Translations under genes and position numbers: made by a program
Notes under the pieces: model-generated
Told to the model about the DNA's origin: nothing
The model's input: the letters and a program-made list of their open reading frames with translations, nothing else
Databases searched by the model: none
In this document: positions 8,959-19,755 of the stretch, piece after piece
How positions within the stretch are numbered: the stretch's first letter is position 1
How the letters are laid out: each line of letters begins with the position of its first letter
DNA from: Pseudoalteromonas sp. G4
GTDB taxonomy: Bacteria; Pseudomonadota; Gammaproteobacteria; Enterobacterales; Alteromonadaceae
DNA: 63,863 nt
Direction of reading: 5' to 3'
NCBI RefSeq assembly: GCF_028875915.1
Contig: NZ_JAPEHW010000014.1
Span: 1-63,863 of the forward strand

Positions 8959-9576
8959 CTATTTTAAATCCGCTTTACCATTGCGTGTTGAGTCGAGTTT
9001 GAGTGGGTTTTTGATTTGTTTCCACGCCGTAACTTTGCCGTTTACGTTGAGCTGTTCAAAACCGCCTTTCTCTTGCTTTCCCAGAAACAAACAAAATTGC
9101 TGATAACTGTTTTCATCAGTCAAGTTAACCACTAAGTGCTGATTATCGATGCGCTGCAAAAAGTCCATTACCTTGGCTTTATGCGATAAATAACACTGTT
9201 TTAAATGCGCATCATCTAACATGGTTTGCTTATTTAGCGGATTAAAAACCTCGCCATAACAGCGTTTTAAGCTTGGGAAAAAACCACCGTGTTCAGTTAG
9301 CAGCCTATCTGCCATACGCGTTAACAATACTTTGATTGATGGCAACCAGCTTGCTAAATCTCGCTCAAGATAAATAAACTTTGCCGTAGGATATTGCTGT
9401 AGTAGCGCCTCATAATCGTTAAAAACCGGTGTGTCCGCGACAAACTCGGCACTATCTAACGTTGATTGAATATACACTGTATGCGCCGTTCTAAAGCCTA
9501 ATGCTAATGCGGCTGCACACACACTTGTTGTGCCTGTGCGCGGTAAACCAAGCACAAAGATTTTTTGACTACTAAT
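8959..9576 (-). CDS. Sulfotransferase-family protein, probable ATT start
   Basis: About 205 aa if translation starts at the ATT codon at 9574-9576. The conserved PAPS-binding P-loop reads GLPRTGTTS. The usual start choice, GTG at 9553-9555, would begin right at the loop and delete the beta strand (QKIFVLG) that must precede it. There is no SD at the right distance for the GTG, whereas AAGGGG lies 6 nt before ATT. Later motifs (KFIYLERDLASWLPSI) match the 3'-phosphate-binding Arg/Ser strand. Similar small proteins are common in marine bacteria; the acceptor is unknown. Confidence 0.75.
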   Translation of the reverse strand: MSSQKIFVLGLPRTGTTSVCAAALALGFRTAHTVYIQSTLDSAEFVADTPVFNDYEALLQQYPTAKFIYLERDLASWLPSIKVLLTRMADRLLTEHGGFFPSLKRCYGEVFNPLNKQTMLDDAHLKQCYLSHKAKVMDFLQRIDNQHLVVNLTDENSYQQFCLFLGKQEKGGFEQLNVNGKVTAWKQIKNPLKLDSTRNGKADLK

Positions 9577-9647
9577 AACACACCCCTTGAGTGGTCTGAT
9601 GAGTTGCGATAAGCTGAATATTATCGCATGTTCTTAAGCAACTTATT

Positions 9648-10406
9648 ATGCAACTACATACCTTAAATGGACATATACAGTCTATCTATTTAGTAGAATA
9701 TTCAGATAAATTAATGTTACTGGATGGTTGCTGCCGTGCCGATTGCGATTTAGTTGCGCATTTTATTACAACCAAATTAAATCGCCCACTTTCTGATTTA
9801 AAATTGATTATGGTTACGCATATGCATCCTGATCATGCCGGTGGCGCACATAAACTGCGTGCTATGACAGGCGCAAAAATAGCAACATCAAACGCACCCG
9901 GCCACTGGTATCAGGGGTTTGATGGCATTATGATGCATATTACCGATATTCTGTTAGCGCGTTGGGTAGCCAGTCGTAAAGGTAAAAAACAAGCCTTTAT
10001 GTGGTACCCACGTAAGCTTAAGGCCGATATTTATTTGCCTGATGGTGTGAGCGTGCCAAATTTTGATGAGTGGCAAGTACATCATAGCCCAGGCCATACT
10101 GACAGAGATATTTGCTTGCATCACCTACCAAGCAATATGCTTTATGTGGCTGATTTAATGGTTAAAGTTAAAGGGAAGTTAATCCCACCTTTTCCTGTTT
10201 TTTACCCAAAACGATATCTTAATTCGCTGTTAATGTTAAAAACATTAAAACCAAACTCTTTACTATTGGCACATGACGGTAAAATCCAATTTTCCGACAT
10301 CGACTTCAATTATCTATTACAAAAAGCACCAAGTATCCCGATGACACATTGGCGCTCTGTTAAAAGTAAATTAAAGCAGGTTTTTAAGAGCTCTAAGGCG
10401 TATTAA
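9648..10406 (+). CDS. MBL-fold metallo-hydrolase
   Basis: 252 aa. The metallo-beta-lactamase metal site H58-x-H60-x-D62-H63 (THMHPDHAGG) is intact, with a third-ligand His at HHSPGHTDRD and an Asp at LYVADLM. The overall order matches glyoxalase-II/lactonase-like hydrolases with a binuclear zinc site. It has no signal peptide, so it is cytoplasmic. It diverges from the sulfotransferase-like gene and its 3' end overlaps that of the minus-strand lipoprotein by 14 nt. The substrate is not inferable. Confidence 0.85.
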   Translation: MQLHTLNGHIQSIYLVEYSDKLMLLDGCCRADCDLVAHFITTKLNRPLSDLKLIMVTHMHPDHAGGAHKLRAMTGAKIATSNAPGHWYQGFDGIMMHITDILLARWVASRKGKKQAFMWYPRKLKADIYLPDGVSVPNFDEWQVHHSPGHTDRDICLHHLPSNMLYVADLMVKVKGKLIPPFPVFYPKRYLNSLLMLKTLKPNSLLLAHDGKIQFSDIDFNYLLQKAPSIPMTHWRSVKSKLKQVFKSSKAY

Positions 10407-10689
10407 CCACGCAGCCGTTATATAAACTCATCCATTGCTCATAGCTAAGCGACGATGCTGTTTGACAGGTTTTAGCTTTAATCTCTTTTAACTTGCCAGA
10501 GACGCACCCTGGGCGAAACTCATGACGCATCGCAAAGCGCTCTACTTCATATTGTTGCATTTCGCTCATATAAGTTACTGGATAACGCTCGCCATTACAT
10601 TCAATTTGGTTGCTGCTACGTGGCGCTGTGCTACAGGCACTGATTACTAAAACAACACTTAGCAAACATGCTTTTTTTATCAACTTCAT
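10393..10689 (-). CDS. Small lipoprotein of unknown function
   Basis: 98 aa from the ATG at 10687-10689. A type II signal (MKLIKKACLLSVVLVISAC) ends in lipobox ISAC, giving Cys19-Ser. Four further cysteines follow in the mature part (IECNGER, RPGCVSG, KTCQTAS, NGCVVN), consistent with two disulfides. I recognise no domain. The gene starts 1 nt after the stop of the cNMP-binding gene, so the two are probably co-transcribed. Confidence 0.7.
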   Translation of the reverse strand: MKLIKKACLLSVVLVISACSTAPRSSNQIECNGERYPVTYMSEMQQYEVERFAMRHEFRPGCVSGKLKEIKAKTCQTASSLSYEQWMSLYNGCVVNTP

Positions 10690-10690
10690 T

Positions 10691-11155
10691 CTATAATCCT
10701 TGCAGCTTATCAATTACCGCACCGAGCTTTTCGATACGCTCACTCATACCCAGAATAATGCGGTCTTTTATTTTATCGCGAATCGCATAAGGCAGTTTTT
10801 GCATTGCTGTATGGGAAATTGCCAACAAAATAGTTTCATCATTTGCTTTTGCATTGATATTGCGAGTATGGGTTTCAACAAATGATCCCTCCCCAACAAA
10901 GTCGCCAGGCTCGATATGCACTAATGATGGTTTGTGCTGCTGTTTAAACAGCACAAGCTCGCCTGAAAGCACAATATAAAGATGGTTATCATGCTCATTT
11001 TGGCGAAAAACCATTTTACCTTTTTTAAATAAATGCAACTCTGAAAACGACTCTACAACCATTTGCCTTTCCGCTAATGTAAGCGTTTTAAAAAAAGATA
11101 ATCGGTTAACTAATTCCATTTTCTTTATCAGTGGAATTTGGGTAATGAGTGCCAC
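10691..11155 (-). CDS. Cyclic-nucleotide-binding-domain protein without HTH
   Basis: 154 aa, essentially a single CRP-like beta-roll (LFKKGKMVFRQNEHDNHLYIVLSGELVLF...HIEPGDFVGEGSFVETHTRN) followed by a C-terminal helix. The phosphate-binding cassette keeps GEGSFVE but lacks the Arg that in CRP follows (GExxL...R...A), so nucleotide binding is uncertain. There is no DNA-binding winged helix, unlike CRP/FNR regulators of about 210-230 aa. It lies between an M14 peptidase gene and a lipoprotein gene on the same strand. Confidence 0.8.
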   Translation of the reverse strand: MALITQIPLIKKMELVNRLSFFKTLTLAERQMVVESFSELHLFKKGKMVFRQNEHDNHLYIVLSGELVLFKQQHKPSLVHIEPGDFVGEGSFVETHTRNINAKANDETILLAISHTAMQKLPYAIRDKIKDRIILGMSERIEKLGAVIDKLQGL

Positions 11156-11167
11156 CTAAATTCTCCG

Positions 11168-12076
11168 CTATAAAGATTGAAGGTAATTCAAACCGCCACA
11201 AATTGCGGCAACTTGCGCATCAATACAATTTTGCTCATTAGATTTTGGGCTATCAGGATATACTTCTGTGGTTGTTACAAATTTCGCATCTGTAATACCA
11301 GCACACAGCGATAATCCTTTGCAGTCATAATTGCAAACACCAAACTGTTCGATAGCAACCCCAATAAGCTCACCATTTTCGTCTTCTGGTGCAATATGCG
11401 TTACTTGTTCAACTGATTCAATAATCGCTTTTTGAAAAGCCGCTTCAGGTCGTTTTGAATCACCAACAAGGTAAAAACCATCCGGAATATTCCAGTTAGT
11501 ATGTTCTACAGCATCGCGTGCAGCAAGTGCTGGGCGAAATTCCGTATTATCGGTATCAGTTGTTTCATGTAAATCAATATGCATTAAGAAATCACAATTC
11601 AATTTAGCGAGATAATCTAATACCGCTTGTGATTCTGGTGCTGGAGAATCCATATAAAATGAACGATTTGGATCAACCGCATAGGAATTCCAACGATTAA
11701 TCGTTTCAAAACCCCAAGGGCTAATACAAGGTAAAATAACGAAATTAAATGCGCCTTGGTACTCTTTCACTTTACCTTGTGCAAACGCTAGAGCTCCCAT
11801 TACACCGCTTGTTTCATAACCGTGAACGCCACCAGTAATTAAAATAGCTGGTTTATCGTGCTGCCAAGACTTTGAGCGCAATGCAAAAAGCACAAGGTCT
11901 TCGCCATAAGGTAGCTCACCATATTGCTCTATCTGAAAATCAGCTTCTAACGCATTAATCTGAGAAACAACTAATTGATGATAGTCACGTTTTTTGTTTT
12001 GAAGATTTAACCACTGTGATTTTTCGGTTTCATTCCACTTTTGACCCGGAATGCCGATTGGATAATGTGAACTCAA
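11168..12076 (-). CDS. M14-family metallocarboxypeptidase-like protein
   Basis: 302 aa. The zinc site reads H85-x2-E88 (GGVHGYE) with the third ligand in HIDLHET (His170), and the substrate-binding segment DPNRSF at 135-140 is conserved. A glutamate in TTTEVYPD is the likely general base. The protein fits the M14 group that includes succinylglutamate desuccinylase/aspartoacylase-like and peptidase members. No signal peptide is present. It is followed by the cNMP-binding gene 12 nt downstream. Confidence 0.8.
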   Translation of the reverse strand: MSSHYPIGIPGQKWNETEKSQWLNLQNKKRDYHQLVVSQINALEADFQIEQYGELPYGEDLVLFALRSKSWQHDKPAILITGGVHGYETSGVMGALAFAQGKVKEYQGAFNFVILPCISPWGFETINRWNSYAVDPNRSFYMDSPAPESQAVLDYLAKLNCDFLMHIDLHETTDTDNTEFRPALAARDAVEHTNWNIPDGFYLVGDSKRPEAAFQKAIIESVEQVTHIAPEDENGELIGVAIEQFGVCNYDCKGLSLCAGITDAKFVTTTEVYPDSPKSNEQNCIDAQVAAICGGLNYLQSL

Positions 12077-12138
12077 ACTACACCTACTCTAAAAAAGTAC
12101 AGAGGGCGTATCATAACAACTGATTGAATAAATGACAT

Positions 12139-12160
12139 AAAAAAAAGCGGCTATCGCCGC
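12139..12160 (-). terminator. Intrinsic terminator
   Basis: On the minus strand a GCGGC/GCCGC stem with a 4-nt loop is followed by eight T residues. It closes the lipoprotein/unknown gene pair (12167-13223), whose last stop is 7 nt away. Confidence 0.8.
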
Positions 12161-12166
12161 CTCTTT

Positions 12167-12736
12167 TTAAAGTAACCCAATATTAGGGGTTGCGCGGTAC
12201 ATATCTTTTTTCAAAGACATCATGAGCGCATTTAGTTGCTCATTTGGCTTCAAGTCAACTTTTTTGACATTTTTTGCATAGTTATAGCGTTCTTTTAACT
12301 CTTGAGTAACTGCTGCCAGTTTATTGCGTGCGGCGCGCGATTTTGCAGCAAAGTTAGAAAACTCATCAGGTTCTATGGTGTAACCTTCATACGCTTTTAA
12401 TAAACGATGACAATCTTTGGCAATTTCATACTCACGAATTTTTTCATCAAGTACCATACAAGTGTTATTCACCAACTCATATCGCCACAGGTTTTTTTGC
12501 TGCCATGCATACATATCTGGCTTTAACATTTGCCTCGCTTTTTCTGCGCGTACACCAGCCAAAATACGATCTGCATCCTGTTCAATTTGTTTTTTATCGG
12601 CGTAAAAGACTTCTTTATCTGTTTCACTCGCTTGCACCAAGATATATACAATCTCTTGTAATTCTTGATATTGACGTGCGATTGCTTTATCTAGCCACTT
12701 TCTTAATTCGGGGTTGTTGATTTTTATTTTTAACAT
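12167..12736 (-). CDS. Conserved-looking protein of unknown function
   Basis: 189 aa from the ATG at 12734-12736, chosen because a strong SD (GAAGG) sits 5 nt upstream; two earlier in-frame ATGs at 12757 and 12748 lack one. The protein is almost entirely helical and charged (KKQIEQDADRILAGVRAEKARQML, KSRAARNKLAAVTQELKERY), suggesting coiled coil. There is no signal peptide or membrane segment. It overlaps the 3' end of the upstream lipoprotein gene by 50 nt in another frame, so the two are likely translationally coupled. I recognise no family. Confidence 0.65.
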   Translation of the reverse strand: MLKIKINNPELRKWLDKAIARQYQELQEIVYILVQASETDKEVFYADKKQIEQDADRILAGVRAEKARQMLKPDMYAWQQKNLWRYELVNNTCMVLDEKIREYEIAKDCHRLLKAYEGYTIEPDEFSNFAAKSRAARNKLAAVTQELKERYNYAKNVKKVDLKPNEQLNALMMSLKKDMYRATPNIGLL

Positions 12737-13223
12737 TTTTGCCTTCATCAACAGCATGTAACACTTGCGCGTTATATTTAACCTGTTGAATCACCGAATA
12801 AATATCCCATGAGTCAGCAGAAGTATTATAAATAAAGTCAGCCGCTTGTTCAGTTTTAAAATAAGGCTCAATACGGCGGTATAACCCTGTTACGTCTTCT
12901 AATTTTTTTGCACTTACAACAGCTTGGTAGTCGGCTTCATCGGTATAATACGCGTTTCGCGCCAAAAAACCGTGATGGTATGAAGAAAAACGATCTTTCT
13001 CTTTCTTACTTTGTTCAAGTAAGTTGTAGCTTGTACTAATTTGTTGATAAAGCGCTTTATGCTTTTCAGAACGCTCTTTGGTAAGCTCTATAGTAAGCAG
13101 TTTTTCATGCAAATTTTTGTTTTCAAGATTGCGTTTAACAAACTCAATATTATCTAAACTGTCTGGGTCACCACAGCCAGCTAAAGACAGCCCAAGCAAA
13201 GCTGCCATCGCGTATTGTTTCAT
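12687..13223 (-). CDS. Predicted lipoprotein of unknown function
   Basis: 178 aa. The ATG at 13221-13223 follows a good SD (GGTTGGTGG). The type II signal MKQYAMAALLGLSLAGC ends in a lipobox LAGC, with acylation on Cys17; the +2 residue is Gly and +3 Asp. The mature protein is helical and charged, with coiled-coil character at about 25-75 (NLENKNLHEKLLTIELTKERSEKHKALYQQ). It forms a two-gene unit with the helical protein downstream and ends at the hairpin near 12139. Its position next to flrA may be incidental. Confidence 0.7.
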   Translation of the reverse strand: MKQYAMAALLGLSLAGCGDPDSLDNIEFVKRNLENKNLHEKLLTIELTKERSEKHKALYQQISTSYNLLEQSKKEKDRFSSYHHGFLARNAYYTDEADYQAVVSAKKLEDVTGLYRRIEPYFKTEQAADFIYNTSADSWDIYSVIQQVKYNAQVLHAVDEGKNVKNKNQQPRIKKVAR

Positions 13224-13365
13224 ACCACCAACCTTATAATTATTATTTTCTCGACTACGATACAAAAAATTAACAATTATTACAGTTTAATTCAATAAAA
13301 TTTATGTTTTCTACGAAAATGAGTGTAATTAGGGTCTTTGGAGTGTGAAACAAATAGGGGTATTT

Positions 13366-13394
13366 GACTGACTTAACGTCAAGCTAAGTCAGTC
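13366..13394 (-). terminator. Inverted repeat downstream of flrA
   Basis: A perfect 10-bp stem GACTGACTTA/TAAGTCAGTC with a 9-nt loop begins 23 nt after the flrA stop codon. The minus-strand continuation (AAATACCCC) is not U-rich, so it may be a weak or Rho-assisted terminator or an mRNA-stabilising 3' hairpin. Confidence 0.55.
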
Positions 13395-13417
13395 GGAATT
13401 ATAGAAGGGATAAAGAG

Positions 13418-14866
13418 TTAGCTATTCAAATTATATTTTTTCATTTTTTCAACAAGTGTAGTGCGTCTTACACCTAATACTTCAGCAGCCCGAGCAACCA
13501 CGTTATCATTTCGTTCAAGCGCTTGTTCAATCAAGCATATCTCAAGCTCAGCTAAGTAACTTTTAAGTTCAATGCCTTCAACTGGTAAAACCGCAGGTTT
13601 ACTTGAATCAAATACTTGTTCGGTTACTTCTTCGTCATCATCTTCAAACTCTGCAAAACCTTCGCTGAAAATGTCGTTTAATGCCTGACGCTCTAGAATT
13701 TCTTCTGGATATTCTGGAATATATTCTTCTACATCAATATGCTGATATTTTTTTGGTAAATCAGATACATCAACAACCTTTTCAGGGAACATAATCTGCA
13801 TACGCTCAACTAAGTTCGACAACTCCCTCACATTACCGGGCCAGTTATGCTCTTTAAGACTTTCAAGCGCTCGCTCAGTGAACTTTACATTTGCACCACC
13901 AACAGCAAGATTACGTTTAATTAATTCTTGCAATAGTAATGGCACATCGTCTTTACGCTCGCGCAAAGACGGATTTTCAATAGGAAACACATTTAAGCGA
14001 TAGTATAAATCCTCGCGAAATGAATCCTCTTCAATCATGGTTTCTAAATTACGGTGTGTTGCTGCAATTATGCGTACATCCGCTTTTATTGGCTTGCCAC
14101 CACCAACACGTTCATATACTCGCTCTTGAAGCACACGCAATAACTTAACTTGCATTTGGCTTGGCATATCACCAATTTCATCTAAGAAAAGCGTTCCGCC
14201 TTGAGCCATTTCAAAACGCCCTTTTCGTGTTGAAATAGCCCCTGTAAACGCCCCTTTTTCGTGACCAAACAGTTCACTTTCGAGTAAATCGCCAGGAATT
14301 GCACCGCAATTAACTGGAATAAATGGCCCTGAGTTGCGGTTTGATAGTAAATGAATATTGCGTGCGACAACCTCTTTACCTGTACCCGATTCACCCAAAA
14401 TAAGTACATTGGCATTCGTTTTAGCAACTTGCTGAATCAAAAAGCGAATATGTTCTATTTCAGATGTGGCACCAATTAAGCCGTCAAAACGTTTTTCTTG
14501 AGTATTATTAGCTAAGCTTGGTAAATGCCTTTTATATTCTTGACAATCGCGCAGTAATTCAGTGGTAGGTGCGTAGGCAAATGGTTCAGCTAAAATCCCA
14601 ATTACATTTGCTAATGCTAATAAAGGTCTTAGAGTTTCACCGATGAGAATAAATGGGGTTTCAGGTTGGCTTTTGATTAGTGCTTCGTGATCGTGACCTA
14701 AAATCGCGCCTAGAAAAACCGCTTCCACATGGTGTAATGCTGAATCTTGGATTTCTGAAACCGCTGCAACTTTTGCATTTTCACCAATAAAGCACAGTGA
14801 AGATACAAGTTTATTCGCACGGTTGTCGTTTTCGTCAATTACCCATATGGCATTGCTAAGCTTCAT
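13418..14866 (-). CDS. flrA: Sigma-54 dependent flagellar master regulator FlrA/FleQ
   Basis: 482 aa. An N-terminal FleQ-type receiver-like domain (1-115; [14 protein letters not shown]) is followed by an AAA+ domain with Walker A GESGTGKE (158-165), sigma-54 contact loop GAFTGA (205-210) and Walker B GGTLFLDE (223-230). A C-terminal Fis-type helix-turn-helix lies at about 445-482 ([32 protein letters not shown]). The receiver-like domain lacks the standard DD...D phosphorylation set, as in FleQ/FlrA. It is known to activate class II flagellar promoters with sigma-54. It is the likely activator of the GG-N10-GC promoters in this window. An acidic insertion ([12 protein letters not shown]) precedes the HTH. 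Confidence 0.93.
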   Translation of the reverse strand: MKLSNAIWVIDENDNRANKLVSSLCFIGENAKVAAVSEIQDSALHHVEAVFLGAILGHDHEALIKSQPETPFILIGETLRPLLALANVIGILAEPFAYAPTTELLRDCQEYKRHLPSLANNTQEKRFDGLIGATSEIEHIRFLIQQVAKTNANVLILGESGTGKEVVARNIHLLSNRNSGPFIPVNCGAIPGDLLESELFGHEKGAFTGAISTRKGRFEMAQGGTLFLDEIGDMPSQMQVKLLRVLQERVYERVGGGKPIKADVRIIAATHRNLETMIEEDSFREDLYYRLNVFPIENPSLRERKDDVPLLLQELIKRNLAVGGANVKFTERALESLKEHNWPGNVRELSNLVERMQIMFPEKVVDVSDLPKKYQHIDVEEYIPEYPEEILERQALNDIFSEGFAEFEDDDEEVTEQVFDSSKPAVLPVEGIELKSYLAELEICLIEQALERNDNVVARAAEVLGVRRTTLVEKMKKYNLNS

Positions 14867-14951
14867 AATAAACGCACTACAATATTATTTATTCTAATTA
14901 TTGTTTTATTGTAACGGCTTAAGTTGAGGTTGCAAGGGACAAGCGGCGGGA

Positions 14952-14984
14952 TTTTGGCGTCAATTCAAAAAATTGACACCAAAA
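14952..14984 (-). terminator. Terminator-like hairpin after the short flagellin
   Basis: A 14-bp stem (TTTTGGCGTCAATT / AATTGACACCAAAA, one mismatch) with a 5-nt loop lies 20 nt downstream of the stop of the minus-strand flagellin at 15005. The stem's own 3' end supplies the U-rich stretch. Confidence 0.7.
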
Positions 14985-15004
14985 ATTGATTTATCACAAG
15001 CAAA

Positions 15005-15790
15005 TTAAAGCAAGCCAAGTACTTGGCTTGCCGATTGATTGGCTTGACCTCTAAGTGCTATCGATGCCTGTGATAAAATATCATTTGCTGTTTTTTGTGA
15101 AATAATATTCGCGTAATCAGTATCTTGAATTCGGCTTTGAGACGCCGCAATATTAACAGCATTATTAGTTAAACCACGAATATTCTGTTCAAACGCATTT
15201 TGGCTTGCACCTAAACTTGCACGATTAGAATTAATATCATCTCGTGCCTGTTGAGTTACAGTTATTGCTGCTTGAGCACCTGCTTGTGTCGAAACATCAA
15301 TAGTAAGCACATTGGCAACAACACTATTATCGCCTGGATTTATGCTTTGGGTTTGATTTGCATCTGCCCCCACTTGAAAGGTGACATCATTACCATCAAA
15401 CAGTTTTGCTCCACCAAATGTAGTGTTTTCATAGGTTTCAGTAATACCTGTTTGTAGTTGCGATATTTCTTCTTGAATTGCACTTCTATCGGCGTCTGTT
15501 AATGAACCATTAGCAGCTTGCAATGAAAGTTGCTCAATACGAGATACAGATTCATTTACGCCAGCAAGCGCCCCTTCTGCGACTTGAGCATATGAAATAC
15601 CATCATAAGCATTTCGGATAGCCTGATTTTGACCGTTTTGCTGTGCTTGTAACCTGTCAATAATTTGCAGTGCTGCTGCATCATCCGACGCAGAGTTAAC
15701 ACGCTTTCCGCTTGCTAATTGCTCAAGCAAGGTTTTACTCTTTTCTTCCGTTTTATTGAAAAACGCGAAGTTTTGATTTTGGATCTTCAT
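15005..15790 (-). CDS. Divergent short flagellin
   Basis: 261 aa from the ATG at 15788-15790, preceded by GGAGG 8 nt upstream; a longer in-frame extension to 15859 has no SD. The conserved D0/D1 signatures are there: LASGKRVNSASDDAAALQIIDRLQAQ, IRNAYDGISYAQVAEGAL, TTFGGAKLFDG, and a C-terminal SRIQDTDYANIISQKTANDILSQASIALRGQANQSASQVLGLL. The N-terminus (MKIQNQNFAFFNKTEEK) is unlike the canonical [18 protein letters not shown] of the three other flagellins here. The central region is about 60 residues shorter than theirs. It sits alone next to flrA and diverges from pseB. A TATAAT-like element lies at 15848-15853; no sigma-28 motif was found. Confidence 0.88.
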   Translation of the reverse strand: MKIQNQNFAFFNKTEEKSKTLLEQLASGKRVNSASDDAAALQIIDRLQAQQNGQNQAIRNAYDGISYAQVAEGALAGVNESVSRIEQLSLQAANGSLTDADRSAIQEEISQLQTGITETYENTTFGGAKLFDGNDVTFQVGADANQTQSINPGDNSVVANVLTIDVSTQAGAQAAITVTQQARDDINSNRASLGASQNAFEQNIRGLTNNAVNIAASQSRIQDTDYANIISQKTANDILSQASIALRGQANQSASQVLGLL

Positions 15791-15904
15791 ACTAGGTTGC
15801 CTCCTACCTGTATTACATAATGATCTAATCAAGTTTTTGCTTGATTGATTATAGTACAAAAAGCTGCTTTTTTATGCGCATCTAAAGTGTTTATTGACAA
15901 ACTA

Positions 15905-15922
15905 TTGGCATATTTAGTGCTT
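15905..15922 (+). promoter_or_regulatory. Sigma-54 promoter for pseB
   Basis: TTGGCATATTTAGTGCTT: GG at 15907-15908 and GC at 15919-15920 with exactly 10 nt between. The predicted start is near 15932, leaving a leader of about 57 nt to the pseB ATG. The -24 half is near consensus; the -12 half has GTGC instead of TTGC. Confidence 0.6.
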
Positions 15923-15952
15923 ATTAAGCTAAAGTAATGAAAGAACTATTAA

Positions 15953-18125
<2,173 letters not shown>

Positions 18126-18129
<4 letters not shown>

Positions 18130-18986
18130 AATTGGCACTAGGCACGGTGCAATTTGGCGTTGATTACGGTATAAGCAACCACCAAGGGAAAACAAGTTTA
18201 GATGAAGTAAAACGAATTCTTAAATATGCTCGAAATCACAATTTAGAGTTACTTGATACTGCAGCTGCATATGGAGATTCTGAACGTGTATTAGGAAAGT
18301 GCGGTATTAATAATTTTGAAATAGTATCTAAACTCCCACCATTTCCAACTTCTACCACTTCGTTAGAAGTAAAAGAGTTAGCTGAATACTCTCTCAAGCA
18401 CAGCCTCGAGCATTTAAAATTAGAACAAATCTATGGCTATTTACTTCATTCTGCTGATGATATAGTCAGGTTACCCTTTTTATACGACTGGCTTCAATCA
18501 AAAAAACAACAGGGGAAAATAAAAAAAATTGGTGTTTCAGTCTATAACCCTATCCAAACTAAAAATATTATTGATAAATTCGATATTGACCTTATTCAAA
18601 TACCTTTAAACCTATTTGATCAGCGCTTTATTAGCTCTGGCACCCTCAATAAATTAAAAGAGAAAGGTATAGAAGTGCATGTACGTTCGGTTTTTCTACA
18701 AGGCCTTTTGCTGATGAAAGAGCGCCCAGATTACTTTCACAATATTTCCTATTTATTTGATAAACTTGAGGCAGTATCGACGAAATTTAATCTTAACAAA
18801 GCAGCTATTGCTTTAAATTTTGTGGCTCAACTGCCGCAAATTGACAAAGTAATAGTTGGCATTAACGAATTAGCTCACTTAAAACAACTCATTTCCTTAC
18901 TAAACACACAGCTGCCAGATTACCCTTGGCATGAATTTAGATGCGATGATGAGCAATATATCAACCCTAGCCTATGGAAGCTATAG
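18126..18986 (+). CDS. Aldo/keto reductase of the nonulosonate island
   Basis: 286 aa. AKR fold with the catalytic tetrad readable: Asp and Tyr in LLDTAAAYGDSE, Lys in FEIVSKLPP and His in YGYLLHSADD. The N-terminus MKLALGTVQFGVDYGISN is typical of AKRs in polysaccharide and flagellin-glycan clusters. It overlaps pseC by 4 nt, so it belongs to the pseB operon. An NADPH-dependent reduction (or the reverse) of a keto sugar or acyl substituent is likely. No AKR is needed for standard Pse5Ac7Ac, so it points to an additional step. It converges on the wbqC-like gene, 31 nt apart. Confidence 0.8.
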
Positions 18987-19017
18987 AAGATCTAATTTTA
19001 CTACAAATAACCCGCAA

Positions 19018-19755
19018 CTAAAGTTCTGAGTATTTAATTGGTGATTGGTGCCCTTTACGAATTAATAACAAGGTTTTCTCTGGGCCAACATTAAATAAAC
19101 TATCAACCACCGCTAAATGCGAAATAAAACCACCAAAAAGTTGAGTATATTCTGGATGCTTAAAGTTTTGATAAAGAACATTAATATCGTTCTTAGCAAG
19201 TTCACCTCCGGGGGTGGTTGACTCAATATAAGCTTTAGCACCAAGTGGCGAAAAATATGTATCTCCTTGTAAATATTCACAGATACTGACTAATTTGCCA
19301 TCTTTTACGCCAGACATACTTGGTAACTCAGAAGCAATGTAAAAATCACTTTCTATCCCAATGTAGTCTGCTAATAAGATTATAAGACCAATATTGAATT
19401 GACCTAACCGATAAGAATAAGACGCTTCAAAATAATGTTTTAATAACGGGTATAATTGTTCAAAAAAAGGCGCCTTTCGGTAACAAGCTTCAATACTTTT
19501 TAAGTGTTTTTTACGCCATGGGTGGCCACTTGCAAATTCAGTTGTATTGATTTGTGCTGACAAACGTCCATTAGGTGTCGCAACAGGGCAAGTTAGCATT
19601 AGCTCACCACTTGCAGATTTAATACGATTTCTAACGTGCCAATCACTTTTTTCAAGTTTTACATTATCAAGAAAAACAAATTTATCTGCGCTATCAATTA
19701 AATCAAAATAACCTAACCATGGCAGATAAGTTGGCTGCATTACACTGATAATCAT
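19018..19755 (-). CDS. WbqC-like family protein
   Basis: 245 aa. The opening MIISVMQPTYLPWLGYFDLIDSADKFVFLDNVKLEKSDWHVRNRIK is the WbqC family signature (QPxYLPWxGYFxxI, VQxxxxxWxxRNxI). The family is widespread in O-antigen and flagellin-glycan loci but has no established activity; an acyl- or amino-transfer role has been proposed from context only. It is the last gene of the nine-gene minus-strand operon, overlapping the preceding methyltransferase gene by 4 nt (ATGA). Confidence 0.85.
   Translation of the reverse strand: MIISVMQPTYLPWLGYFDLIDSADKFVFLDNVKLEKSDWHVRNRIKSASGELMLTCPVATPNGRLSAQINTTEFASGHPWRKKHLKSIEACYRKAPFFEQLYPLLKHYFEASYSYRLGQFNIGLIILLADYIGIESDFYIASELPSMSGVKDGKLVSICEYLQGDTYFSPLGAKAYIESTTPGGELAKNDINVLYQNFKHPEYTQLFGGFISHLAVVDSLFNVGPEKTLLLIRKGHQSPIKYSEL

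Noticed and set aside
12747..12757. Upstream ATGs of the unknown gene ending at 12167
   Set aside because: Neither has a ribosome binding site at the right distance; the ATG at 12734-12736 has GAAGG 5 nt upstream.
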